Source of the DNA: Caenimonas soli
GTDB taxonomy: Bacteria > Pseudomonadota > Gammaproteobacteria > Burkholderiales > Burkholderiaceae_C
NCBI RefSeq assembly: GCF_013155545.1
Contig: NZ_JABJVV010000001.1
Span: 310,001 to 374,000, forward strand
Reading direction: 5' to 3'
DNA: 64,000 nucleotides
The position numbers and the translations under genes are program-made. Below the pieces are notes generated by a model. That model searched no databases. It was given only the letters and a program-made list of their open reading frames with translations, and was not told the DNA's origin. Below, one piece after another: positions 27,636-35,549 of the stretch (its first letter is position 1; every line of letters starts with the position of its first letter).

Positions 27636-28025
27636 ATGACGATCAGAATAGTGAGACTGGGCACGGCCCGCGCCAAGGGCGAGGGACTGCGCATCGGCAC
27701 CGTCCGGCGCCCCCCGCGCGGCGTGCCCAAGGCTGAGTTCGCGTCGGGCAATTGGTACGACGTCTGGTACCCCAACCTGGCGCCCAGCGCCGAAACCATG
27801 GCGTTGGGGCAATCGGCCGAATCGGACAAGGACTGGGCCGCCTTCAGCAAGAAATACCGGCACGAGATGGCCCAGCCCGACGCGGGCCGCAGCCTGGACT
27901 TGCTGGCCGCGCTGTCGCACACGGCCGATTTTTCGATGGGTTGCTACTGCGAGAACGAAGCGCGCTGCCACCGCTCGCTGTTGCGTGACCTGCTCAGCGA
28001 GCGCGGCGCGAAGATCGCGGCTTAG
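27636..28025 (+). CDS. DUF488 family protein
   Basis: A 129-residue soluble protein of the DUF488 family. Recognisable parts are RIVRLGTARAKGEGLRIGTVRRPPRGVP near the N-terminus, WYDVWYPNLAPS, and the C-terminal CYCENEARCHRSLLRDLL, where Cys and His residues cluster as in relatives. The function of the family is not established. The ATG at 27636 is chosen over 27630 because GGGAG lies 6 bases before it. It converges on boxB, overlapping its end by 4 bases, and has no functional link to it. Confidence 0.85.
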   Translation: MTIRIVRLGTARAKGEGLRIGTVRRPPRGVPKAEFASGNWYDVWYPNLAPSAETMALGQSAESDKDWAAFSKKYRHEMAQPDAGRSLDLLAALSHTADFSMGCYCENEARCHRSLLRDLLSERGAKIAA

Positions 28026-29446
28026 AGCTTCACGTACTGGTATTCGATCGCCTGGGCATTGATGCCGCGGTCGGGCGGAGCGATCCAGCCGGCCATCTTG
28101 CCTGGCTCGGTCACGCGCTGCATCAGGCTCTTGACGAAGCTGTTGTCGGCATCGCTGGGCAACCACTCTTCCTTGCGGGCGTCGAATTCTGCCTGGCTGA
28201 TCGGCTGGCCCAGGGGATCCGTGGGGATACTTGCCCAGGCGCCGACTTGCCGCCGGAACCGCGTCGAGGGCAGCTTCAATTCGAAGTTCACGCCGGCGCG
28301 CTTGATGCCCATGTTCCAGCGCGTCACGCCGACATTGCAGTCCTTCACGTACTCCAGTCGCGTGATCTCGTTCATGCCATTGCGCACGGACACTGTTTCG
28401 TTCTTCATACCGCCCTGTCCGTCCGGCACCTGGATGGTCATTTCAGTGTCGGCTTCCACGTGGTCGGCGAACTTGGCCTCGTCCGGTCGGCCCTTGATGC
28501 CATTGCTGAAGTAGTTGGCGGCATTGGACGACGCCTCCGATCCGAACAGGTCCAGCGAACTGGTGAACCAGAAGTTCATGAACCGCTGCACCGTGGGCAG
28601 ATCGACCACGCCGGCCTTGCGCAGGGTGGCGACATCGTCGGTGTCCAGCTCCTTCATCACTTCCAGGGTGCGCTTGATGACGCGGCCGACGCCCGTTTCG
28701 CCCACGAACATGTGGTGAGCCTCTTCGGTCAGCATGAAGCGGGTAGTGCGGGCCAGCGGGTCGAATGCCGACTCGGCGAACGACTTGAGCTGGAACTTGC
28801 CGTCCCGGTCGGTGAAGTACGTGAACATGAAGAACGACAGCCAGTTGTCCATGGGCTCGTTGAAGGTGCCCAGGATGCGCGGCTTGTTCACGTCGCCGCT
28901 GTGGCGCTCGAGCAGTTCTTCGGCCTCTTCGCGGCCGTCGCGCCCGAAGTGCGCGTGCAGCAGGTAAACCATGGCCCAAAGATGGCGGCCCTCCTCCACA
29001 TTCACCTGGAACAGGTTGCGCAGGTCGTAGAGCGAAGGCGCCGTGTGGCCCAGCAGGCGTTGCTGCTCCACGGAGGCCGGCTCGGTGTCACCCTGCGTCA
29101 CGATCAGGCGTCGGAAGGTGGAGCGGTATTCGCCGGGCACGTCCTGCCAGACGTCCTGGCCCATGAAATCGCCGAAGCCGATCTTGCGGCCCTCTTCCTT
29201 GTCCGCCAGGAAAATGCCCCAGCGGTAGTCGGGCATGGGGGTGTAGCCGTAGCTGGCCCAGCCCTGCGCGTCGACGCCCACGGCGGTGCGCAGATACACC
29301 TCCTTGGCCTTGAAGTCGCTCGGGCCCATTTCGTCCCACCAGCTGAGGAAAGCCGGCTGCCAATGCTCCAGCGCGCGCTGCAACTGGCGGTTCTCGCCCA
29401 GCGCGACGTTGTTGGGGATCAGGGCTTGCAGGTCGATGCTGCTCAT
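28022..29446 (-). CDS. boxB: benzoyl-CoA 2,3-epoxidase, oxygenase subunit BoxB
   Basis: Di-iron monooxygenase that converts benzoyl-CoA to 2,3-epoxybenzoyl-CoA in the aerobic box pathway. The 474-residue length is normal. Two ExxH iron-ligand motifs are seen, EEGRH (Glu152, His155) and EEAHH (Glu242, His245). Glu122 and Asp213 are in the positions expected for the remaining ligands, by comparison with memory of the Azoarcus enzyme. The ATG at 29446 has GGAAG 5 bases upstream and overlaps the boxC stop by 4 bases; a TTG 12 bases earlier was not used. It needs electrons from a reductase, normally BoxA, which is not in the window. Confidence 0.97.
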   Translation of the reverse strand: MSSIDLQALIPNNVALGENRQLQRALEHWQPAFLSWWDEMGPSDFKAKEVYLRTAVGVDAQGWASYGYTPMPDYRWGIFLADKEEGRKIGFGDFMGQDVWQDVPGEYRSTFRRLIVTQGDTEPASVEQQRLLGHTAPSLYDLRNLFQVNVEEGRHLWAMVYLLHAHFGRDGREEAEELLERHSGDVNKPRILGTFNEPMDNWLSFFMFTYFTDRDGKFQLKSFAESAFDPLARTTRFMLTEEAHHMFVGETGVGRVIKRTLEVMKELDTDDVATLRKAGVVDLPTVQRFMNFWFTSSLDLFGSEASSNAANYFSNGIKGRPDEAKFADHVEADTEMTIQVPDGQGGMKNETVSVRNGMNEITRLEYVKDCNVGVTRWNMGIKRAGVNFELKLPSTRFRRQVGAWASIPTDPLGQPISQAEFDARKEEWLPSDADNSFVKSLMQRVTEPGKMAGWIAPPDRGINAQAIEYQYVKL

Positions 29447-31134
29447 ATGCGCTTCCAATCAAACTTGGCCTTCTTGCCGGTGCCGAAGAGCTTCAAGGCG
29501 CCCTCCTCACCCACGGCGTTGGGGCGAATGAAAATCCAGTTCTGCCAGGCGGAGAGGCGGCCGAATATCCGCGTCTCCATGGTTTCCTTGCCGGGGAAGC
29601 GCAGCGATGCCTCCATGCCGGTCAAGGCGTCGGGCGACAGCGAGGCGCGCTCTTCCAGCATGATGCGGATCTCGTCGTCCCAGTCGATGTCGTCGGGGGT
29701 CAGCGTCACCAGGCCCAGGGCCAGGGCCTGGTCGGCGCGCAGCTTGCTGTCCTGCAGGCCCTGCAATTGGGCGATGGTTTCGCCGTCCTCGTTGAAGCGG
29801 GTCTGCAAGCGGGTCAGGCCGTTCACTTCGGGGTAACGCCCGAAGTTGGCTGCGTTCAGTTGCAGCGCGGGGGCGGCATCGGGCGAATCGGGCAGGTCCA
29901 GCATGTAGGTGCGGTCACAGGCCAGGGCCAGTTCGAAGAAAGTGCCGGCGAAGCAGGAGCCCTGGTCCACCAGCGCGATCAGCGAGCGGCTGGTGACATC
30001 GATGCGTGCCAGCGTGCGGCGCAGAGCGCCCAGGGTTTCGCGCACCAGCCAATGGCTCTTGTGCTGCTCCAGCACGGCGTCGGCCTGCATCACCAGGTTG
30101 GCGTCGCCGCGGGTCTTGATCACCCAGGTGCCGATCTCGAGTTCGTTGGTGCGCAGGTTGAGGATCAGGTCATCCAGCTCGCGCGCCAGCCTGAGCGGCC
30201 ACCAGTTCGCGCCGGCCGCCTGGATAGCGTCGGGGCTGGATTCGATCGCGGCCTTGGGGGCATTCACCGTGATGGTCGCGATGCGGGCAGCCCGATCGAT
30301 CTGCGCATGCACCGTCGTGTAGCGGTAGCCGGTCTCGTCGATGCGCGGCTCCAACGGCGTCAGCTCGATTCCCTGCGCCGCGCCAGTGCGTGTCGATTGG
30401 CCGCGCAGTGCTTCGATCTCGGCCTCGACCAGTTGCGGGAACTGCTGGGGCTTGGCATGCGCGTCGATCAGCTTCCAGTCCTTGGCACGGTCGGCGCGAA
30501 CGCCCTCGCTAGTGGTGCAGAAGATATCGGCAAGGTCGCGGCGCACCTTGCGCTTGTCGGTCACGCGCGTCAGGCCGCCGGTGCCGGGCAGCACACCCAG
30601 CAGCGGCACTTCGGGCAGGCTCACCGTGCTGGCGCGATCGTCGATCATCACGATGCGATCGCAGGCCAGGGCCAGTTCATAGCCGCCGCCGGCGCACGCG
30701 CCCGTGACTGCAGCCAGGGACTTCAGGCCCTCGTTGCGGGATGAGTCCTCAAGCCCATTACGAGTCTCATTGGTGAACTTGCAGAAGTTCACCTTCCAGG
30801 CATGGGTGGACAGGCCCAGCATGTAGATGTTGGCGCCCGAGCACCAGATCTTTTCCTTGGCGCTCTCGAACACCACCACCTTCACGGCGGGATGCTCGAA
30901 GCGCACGCGGTTGATGGCGTCGTGCAACTCGATATCGACGCCCAGGTCATAGCTATTGAGCTTGAGCTTGTAGCCGGGCTTGATGCCGCCGTCCTCGTTG
31001 ATGTCCAGCTTGAGGCGCGCGACGTCGCCCTCCACGGACAAAGTCCAGTGCTGGTATTTGGACGGGTGAGTGGCAAAGCTCACCAGCTCGCGGTCGCCCT
31101 GCTTGAACAAGAGCGGTTCTGTCATCGCGTTCAT
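29443..31134 (-). CDS. boxC: benzoyl-CoA-dihydrodiol lyase BoxC
   Basis: Hydrolytic ring cleavage of 2,3-epoxybenzoyl-CoA to 3,4-didehydroadipyl-CoA semialdehyde plus formate. The 563-residue protein contains two crotonase-like regions. The first includes GLKSLAAVTGACAGGGYELALACDRIVMIDD, and the second includes IALVDQGSCFAGTFFELALACDRTYML. Both length and double-crotonase layout fit BoxC. Its start overlaps the boxR stop by 4 bases and its stop overlaps the boxB start by 4 bases, so boxR-boxC-boxB is one tightly coupled transcript. Confidence 0.97.
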   Translation of the reverse strand: MNAMTEPLLFKQGDRELVSFATHPSKYQHWTLSVEGDVARLKLDINEDGGIKPGYKLKLNSYDLGVDIELHDAINRVRFEHPAVKVVVFESAKEKIWCSGANIYMLGLSTHAWKVNFCKFTNETRNGLEDSSRNEGLKSLAAVTGACAGGGYELALACDRIVMIDDRASTVSLPEVPLLGVLPGTGGLTRVTDKRKVRRDLADIFCTTSEGVRADRAKDWKLIDAHAKPQQFPQLVEAEIEALRGQSTRTGAAQGIELTPLEPRIDETGYRYTTVHAQIDRAARIATITVNAPKAAIESSPDAIQAAGANWWPLRLARELDDLILNLRTNELEIGTWVIKTRGDANLVMQADAVLEQHKSHWLVRETLGALRRTLARIDVTSRSLIALVDQGSCFAGTFFELALACDRTYMLDLPDSPDAAPALQLNAANFGRYPEVNGLTRLQTRFNEDGETIAQLQGLQDSKLRADQALALGLVTLTPDDIDWDDEIRIMLEERASLSPDALTGMEASLRFPGKETMETRIFGRLSAWQNWIFIRPNAVGEEGALKLFGTGKKAKFDWKRI

Positions 31135-32015
31135 TCGATCTCCTTGGGAACGGCTCGTTCCAGGTCTTTGAGGGATTGCTTGACCGTCCGCGCAGCGGTA
31201 TCCACCACTGCATCGGCTCGGGCGTAAAGGGCTTCGCGGCTGGCCAGGATGCGGCGGATGTCTTCCATCGCCTCTCCCGTCGCGCCACGCGTGGAGTCGA
31301 AGGGCCGCATATCGCCTTGAGCGACGACGCGGCTCATGTGCTCCTCCGGGTTGGCCTTGAGCCAGACACAGTAGAAGCGGCTCTGCAGCAAGTCGAAGGT
31401 CTCGCGCTCGCTCACGATGCTGCCGCCGGTGGTCATCACCACGCCGTCGGCATGATCCTCGGCGATGCGAAACAGGGCCCGGCGCTCGTAGCGCCGGTAG
31501 CCGGCCTGGCCGTGCAGCAGCAATATCTCGTTCATGCTGGTGCCGGCCTCGCGCTCGATCTCGCGGTCCAGTTCGACAAAAGGCACGCCGCGCTGTGTAG
31601 CCAGTTGCGCGCCCAACGTGGACTTGCCGGCGCCGCGCAAACCGATGAGGGCGATGCGCTTCTCGCGGCCCTGCTCGTCGCCCAGCCCGAACGCGCCGGC
31701 CAGCAGCGAATACGCCTGGTCGAGCTGGCTATCGTCCAGCTGCGCCAGGAGGCCATAGATGCGTGCGGTGGCTGGCCGGGGTGCGTCCTGCAGCAGCTCA
31801 AGAATTGTGATGTTCAATGCGCGGGCCGCCGCTTCCAATGAATTGATGGAAACATTGCCCTTGCCGCTTTCCACGTCGGCCAGGAAGCGCTCCGACAGTC
31901 CCGAATCGTTGGCCAACTGCTTGCGGGTCATGCCGCGCCGCGCCCGCCAGGCACGCACGCGCGCACCCAGCTCAGCCAGAGTGGCCCGGGCTTCGTTGTC
32001 GGTGATGATCTGCAT
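31131..32015 (-). CDS. boxR: BoxR, benzoyl-CoA-responsive regulator with shikimate-kinase-like domain
   Basis: Transcriptional repressor of the box genes, released by benzoyl-CoA in characterised relatives. The 294-residue protein combines an N-terminal XRE-type helix-turn-helix (about residues 14-75; VRAWRARRGMTRKQLANDSGLSERFL) with a C-terminal domain that looks like shikimate kinase. That domain has a P-loop GLRGAGKST (125-133), LDREIEREAG and TTGGSIV. This BzdR/BoxR architecture is highly specific. The ATG at 32015 is used; an in-frame ATG at 32048 would put the start inside the promoter region. It is the first gene of the leftward operon, so it is probably autoregulated. Confidence 0.95.
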   Translation of the reverse strand: MQIITDNEARATLAELGARVRAWRARRGMTRKQLANDSGLSERFLADVESGKGNVSINSLEAAARALNITILELLQDAPRPATARIYGLLAQLDDSQLDQAYSLLAGAFGLGDEQGREKRIALIGLRGAGKSTLGAQLATQRGVPFVELDREIEREAGTSMNEILLLHGQAGYRRYERRALFRIAEDHADGVVMTTGGSIVSERETFDLLQSRFYCVWLKANPEEHMSRVVAQGDMRPFDSTRGATGEAMEDIRRILASREALYARADAVVDTAARTVKQSLKDLERAVPKEIE

Positions 32016-32042
32016 GGATGGGGTGTTTTCAGAAAAGAGGGC

Positions 32043-32070
32043 TTGCACTGCGAATGGATTGCAGTATACT
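32043..32070 (+). promoter_or_regulatory. predicted promoter of the flavodoxin-bclA-liv arm
   Basis: TTGCAC (32043-32048), a 16-base spacer and TATACT (32065-32070) form a good sigma-70 promoter about 47 bases before the flavodoxin start. The TATACT belongs to AGTATACT, a palindrome also used by the opposite promoter. Confidence 0.65.
32044..32065. promoter_or_regulatory. candidate BoxR operator
   Basis: TGCA at 32044-32047 and TGCA at 32060-32063 flank the dyad ACTGC-N9-GCAGT (32047-32065), which overlaps the -10 region of both divergent promoters. BzdR/BoxR-type repressors are known to use TGCA-containing sites, so this is the best operator candidate. A third TGCA lies at 32100-32103. Confidence 0.5.
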
Positions 32071-32090
32071 TCCTGTCAACACCATGTCAA
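32063..32090 (-). promoter_or_regulatory. predicted promoter of the boxR-boxC-boxB arm
   Basis: On the minus strand TTGACA (32090-32085), a 16-base spacer and TATACT (32068-32063) give a near-consensus sigma-70 promoter about 48 bases before boxR. A second TTGACA copy lies at 32079-32074 but is too close to the -10. The -10 overlaps that of the rightward promoter. Confidence 0.65.
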
Positions 32091-32116
32091 GCAGTTTAGT
32101 GCATATGGAGAATCAG

Positions 32117-32587
32117 ATGAAGTTGAAAATCCTTGTCGGCACCATGACCAGCACCGCCGACTATGTAGCCCAAGCCATTCAGATGGATTGCGCGGACCTT
32201 GTGGAAGAGATCGAGGTCTGCCTGATGGACGGCCTGGACATCGGCACCTTCGATGAAGATGCGCTTTATCTCATCTGCACCTCCACCTACGGATCGGGCG
32301 ACGTGCCGGACAACGCACGCATGCTCTATGACTCGCTCGATGCGCAGCCCAAATACCTGGGGCATGTGCGCTATGGCGTGATCGCGCTGGGCGACCGCAC
32401 CTACCTCAACACCTTCGCCTTCGGCGGCAAAAAGTTCGACGAGCGACTGCAAGGCCTGGGCGCACAGCGCATCGGCGAAGTCTGGTGCCATGACGCCAGC
32501 GCCGGCACCATGCCCGAGGAACTTGGCACCGCCTGGTGCCGCGAGTGGCTGGCGCAGGCTTTGACTCCCGTAGCTGCAGTCGCCTGA
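32117..32587 (+). CDS. flavodoxin-domain protein (MioC-like)
   Basis: A 156-residue FMN-binding flavodoxin fold with no signal peptide. It starts KLKILVGTMTSTADYVAQAI, where the phosphate loop is a variant of the common TGT-type motif. It then has CTSTYGSGDVPDNARMLYD and a LGDRTYLNTFAFGGKKFDERL block typical of short-chain flavodoxins. The ATG at 32117 follows GGAG by 6 bases. It is the first gene of the rightward arm, 7 bp before bclA. A possible role is electron delivery to BoxB or another step of benzoyl-CoA oxidation; this is inferred from position only. Confidence 0.88.
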   Translation: MKLKILVGTMTSTADYVAQAIQMDCADLVEEIEVCLMDGLDIGTFDEDALYLICTSTYGSGDVPDNARMLYDSLDAQPKYLGHVRYGVIALGDRTYLNTFAFGGKKFDERLQGLGAQRIGEVWCHDASAGTMPEELGTAWCREWLAQALTPVAAVA

Positions 32588-32594
32588 GGCAAAC

Positions 32595-34163
32595 ATGAAT
32601 CTCAGCCGCGCCGACCACAGAATCAACCCGCCGCGCATCGAGATTCCCAGGGACTACAACGCCGCACACGACCTGCTGGCGCGCAATGCCGCGCGGCCGG
32701 GCAAGGCGGCGTTTATCGACGCATCGACCGGCGCGCAACTCACCTACGGCGAGTTGACGGACCAGGCTCATCGCTTCGCCAACACGCTGCGTTCGCAAGG
32801 CTTCACGCCCGAAACGCGGGTGATGATCGCCATGCTGGACACGCTGGAATGGCCGGTCGTCTTTCTGGGCTGCATCCTGGCCGGCGTCGTGCCCATCGCG
32901 GCCAACACGCTGCTGACCACCAAGGATTTCGACTTCATGCTGCGCGACTCCAGGGCGCAGGCTTTGTTCGTCTCCAAGCCTTTGCTGGCGACGTTCGAAC
33001 CGCTGCTTGGCAAGATCGCGACGCTCAAGACAGTCATCGTCGCCGGCGACACCTCGGCCAACTCGGTCGCGGCAATGATCGAGTCAGGCGCCAGGGCGCC
33101 GCATGTGGCAGATACCTGTGCCGACGACGCCTGCTTCTGGCTCTATTCCAGCGGCTCCACAGGCACGCCCAAAGGCACCGTCCACCTGCACAGCCACATG
33201 ATCCAGACGGCGGAACTGTATGGCCGCGCGGTGCTGGGCATCCGTGAGTCCGACGTCGTGTTCTCGGCCGCCAAGCTGTTCTTCGCTTACGGGCTGGGCA
33301 ACAGCCTCACGTTTCCCATGAGCGTGGGCGCGACGGCCGTGCTGCTGCCCACGCGTCCGGCCCCTGCCGATGTGTTCGGCGCGTTGAAGAAATTCCGCCC
33401 CACGATCTTCTACGGCGTTCCCACGCTGTATGCGGCGCTGCTGGCCGACCCGGCGCGGCCGAAGCGCCAGGAGCTGAATCTGCGCGTGGCCACGAGTGCC
33501 GGCGAGGCCCTGCCGGCGGAGATCGGCAAGCGATGGACCGAAGCCTACGGCTGCGAAATCCTCGACGGCATAGGCTCGACCGAGATGCTGCACATCTTCC
33601 TGTCCAACCGGCCGGGTGAAGTGCGCTACGGCACGACCGGCAAAGCCGTTCCAGGGTACGAGCTGCGCATCGTGGGCGATGACGGGCGCGAGTGCGGCCC
33701 GGGCGAGATCGGCGAACTGCAGATCAACGGCCCCAGCGCCGCCCTCATGTACTGGAACAACCGCGCCAAGACCAAGGCAACGTTTGCCGGCGAATGGACG
33801 CGCAGCGGCGACAAGTACACACGCGACGCCGACGGCTACTACACCTATGGCGGGCGCAGCGACGACATGCTCAAGGTCGGCGGCATCTACGTTTCGCCCT
33901 TCGAGGTCGAGGCCTGCCTGATGACGCACGCCGCCGTGCTCGAGGCCGCAGTCATCGGGGTGGCCGACACCGACGAGTTGGTCAAGCCCAAGGCTTACGT
34001 CGTCCTGAAGTCCGGACAAGCCGCCACGGCCGAGGACCTGCGGCTTCATGTGAAGAGCCTGCTCGCGCCGTACAAGTACCCGCGCTGGATCGAATTCGTG
34101 CCGGAGCTCCCCAAGACAGCCACCGGCAAGATCCAGCGTTTCAAGCTCAGAAATGTCGCGTGA
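32595..34163 (+). CDS. bclA: benzoate-CoA ligase
   Basis: Activates benzoate with ATP and CoA to benzoyl-CoA, the entry step of the box pathway. The 522-residue ANL-family enzyme shows the AMP-binding P-loop YSSGSTGTPKGTVH, the GIGSTEMLHIFLSN block characteristic of aromatic ligases, the hinge GGRSDDMLKVGGIYVSPFEVE and the C-terminal catalytic Lys in PKTATGKIQRFKLR. The start IEIPRDYNAAHDLLARNA is typical for benzoate-CoA ligases. Close relatives accept hydroxy- or fluorobenzoates, so exact substrate range is open. Operonic with the upstream flavodoxin. Confidence 0.95.
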   Translation: MNLSRADHRINPPRIEIPRDYNAAHDLLARNAARPGKAAFIDASTGAQLTYGELTDQAHRFANTLRSQGFTPETRVMIAMLDTLEWPVVFLGCILAGVVPIAANTLLTTKDFDFMLRDSRAQALFVSKPLLATFEPLLGKIATLKTVIVAGDTSANSVAAMIESGARAPHVADTCADDACFWLYSSGSTGTPKGTVHLHSHMIQTAELYGRAVLGIRESDVVFSAAKLFFAYGLGNSLTFPMSVGATAVLLPTRPAPADVFGALKKFRPTIFYGVPTLYAALLADPARPKRQELNLRVATSAGEALPAEIGKRWTEAYGCEILDGIGSTEMLHIFLSNRPGEVRYGTTGKAVPGYELRIVGDDGRECGPGEIGELQINGPSAALMYWNNRAKTKATFAGEWTRSGDKYTRDADGYYTYGGRSDDMLKVGGIYVSPFEVEACLMTHAAVLEAAVIGVADTDELVKPKAYVVLKSGQAATAEDLRLHVKSLLAPYKYPRWIEFVPELPKTATGKIQRFKLRNVA

Positions 34164-34223
34164 CGCCGCGGCGAATCCGGGTAAGCCCAGGGTACGGGAC
34201 CTTGCCCCATCGGGTAAAAATGC

Positions 34224-34235
34224 TTTAAGCTTAAA
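34224..34235. promoter_or_regulatory. 12-bp perfect palindrome upstream of livK
   Basis: TTTAAGCTTAAA is an exact palindrome in an AT-rich island 19 bases before the livK ATG. It overlaps likely -10-type sequence, so it could be an operator of an internal promoter. No regulator can be named from it. Confidence 0.4.
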
Positions 34236-34253
34236 TTAATAAGGAGACTACCC

Positions 34254-35444
34254 ATGACCACTCGCCGCCTCGTCCTCACCCGCAGCGCCGCCATTGTCGG
34301 CGCCGCCTCCACCGGATTGCTGTTGCCCGAAATCGTCCGGGCGCAGGGCAATAAGGTGCGTGTGGGCCTGATGCTGCCGTACACGGGCACCTTCGCCCAA
34401 CTCGGCGTTGCCATCGAAAACGGCGTGCGCATGGCCATCGACGAAAAAGGCGGCAAGCTGGGCGGCCGCGACATCGAGTGGTTCAAAGTGGACGACGAGT
34501 CCGAGCCTTCCAAGGGCGTGGAAAACGCCAGCCGCCTGGTCCAGCGCGACAAGGTCGATGTGCTCATCGGCACCGTGCACTCGGGTGTCCAGATGGGCAT
34601 CCAGAAGGTCGCTCGCGACAGCGGCGTCCTCACCCTGATTCCCAACGCCGGCGTCCATGCCGCCACCCGTGCCCTTTGCGCACCCAACGTGTTCCGCGCC
34701 TCGTTCACCAACTCGCAGCCCACGCTGGCCCTGGGTAAGGCCATGGTGGACAAGGGCCACAAGAAGGCCGTGTGGATCACCTGGAAATACGCGGCCGGCG
34801 ACGAGGCCTTCGAGGGCTTCAAGGAAAGCTACACCAAGGCGGGCGGCACCATCGTCAAGGAGCTGGGCCTGCCCTTCCCCAACGTCGAATTCCAGGCGCT
34901 GCTGACCGAGATCGCATCGCTGCGCCCCGATGCGGTGGCCTGCTTCTTCGCCGGCGGTGGCGCGGCCAAGTTCATCCGCGACTACGCGGCGGCGGGCCTG
35001 AAGGGCCGCATCCCGCTGTATGGCTCGGGCTTCCTGACTGAAGGCGTGCTCGACGCTGCAGGCCCGGCAGCGGACGGCATCATCACCACCATGCACTACA
35101 GCGACTCGCTGGACACGCCGCGCAACAAGCAGTTCCGCCTGGCCTACGCCAAGATGTTCCGCAGCCAGCCGGATGTCTACGCGGTCCAGGGCTATGACAC
35201 CGGCCAGCTGCTGGTGCAAGGCGCCGCCGCGGTCAAGGGCGACCTGAACAACAAGCAGGCTCTGTACAAGGCCATGGAATCCGCAGTCATCGACAGCCCG
35301 CGCGGCAAGTGGACGATGAGCAAAGCGCACAACCCGGTGCAGGACATGTACCTGCGCGTCGTGGAAAACAAAGAGAACAAGGTGATCGGCGTGGCCGCCA
35401 AGGCGCTGGCCGATTCGGGCGCCGGCTGCAAGATGGCCGCCTGA
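34254..35444 (+). CDS. ABC transporter substrate-binding protein, branched-chain amino acid/aromatic type (LivK-like)
   Basis: Periplasmic receptor of 396 residues in the type I ligand-binding fold. The N-terminus (MTTRRLVLTRSAAIVGAASTG...VRAQG) looks like a signal peptide with a twin-arginine-like start. The mature part begins KVRVGLMLPYTGTFAQLGVAIENGVRMAID, as in LivK-type receptors. In box clusters such receptors are thought to bind benzoate or related aromatics, so an aromatic ligand is likelier here than leucine. A strong AAGGAG site precedes the ATG. The cognate permease and ATPase genes follow after one interposed gene. Confidence 0.9.
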   Translation: MTTRRLVLTRSAAIVGAASTGLLLPEIVRAQGNKVRVGLMLPYTGTFAQLGVAIENGVRMAIDEKGGKLGGRDIEWFKVDDESEPSKGVENASRLVQRDKVDVLIGTVHSGVQMGIQKVARDSGVLTLIPNAGVHAATRALCAPNVFRASFTNSQPTLALGKAMVDKGHKKAVWITWKYAAGDEAFEGFKESYTKAGGTIVKELGLPFPNVEFQALLTEIASLRPDAVACFFAGGGAAKFIRDYAAAGLKGRIPLYGSGFLTEGVLDAAGPAADGIITTMHYSDSLDTPRNKQFRLAYAKMFRSQPDVYAVQGYDTGQLLVQGAAAVKGDLNNKQALYKAMESAVIDSPRGKWTMSKAHNPVQDMYLRVVENKENKVIGVAAKALADSGAGCKMAA

Positions 35445-35463
35445 AGCCTGCCACCCGATAGAC

Positions 35464-35536
35464 TGTCATGCCGGGCCTGACCCGGCATCCATTTGTGCGC
35501 GCCACATGGATGCCGGATCGCGAGTCCGGCATGACA
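35464..35536. repeat. dispersed palindromic repeat, double copy (A)
   Basis: Two units facing each other between livK and the LysE-type gene. The left unit (35464-35492) starts TGTCATGCCGG and ends CCGGCATCCAT. The right unit (35506-35536) is its inverted relative, starting ATGGATGCCGG and ending CCGGCATGACA. Outer arms are 11 bp and perfectly complementary, as are the inner arms, so it can fold as one long stem or two hairpins. Related units occur at 57645-57673 and 61569-61606. Confidence 0.85.
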
Positions 35537-35549
35537 ACTTTTACGCCCC

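Noticed and set aside
28247..29836. A 529-codon open frame on the plus strand opposite boxB
   Set aside because: Antisense shadow of boxB, which has iron-ligand motifs and an operon context.
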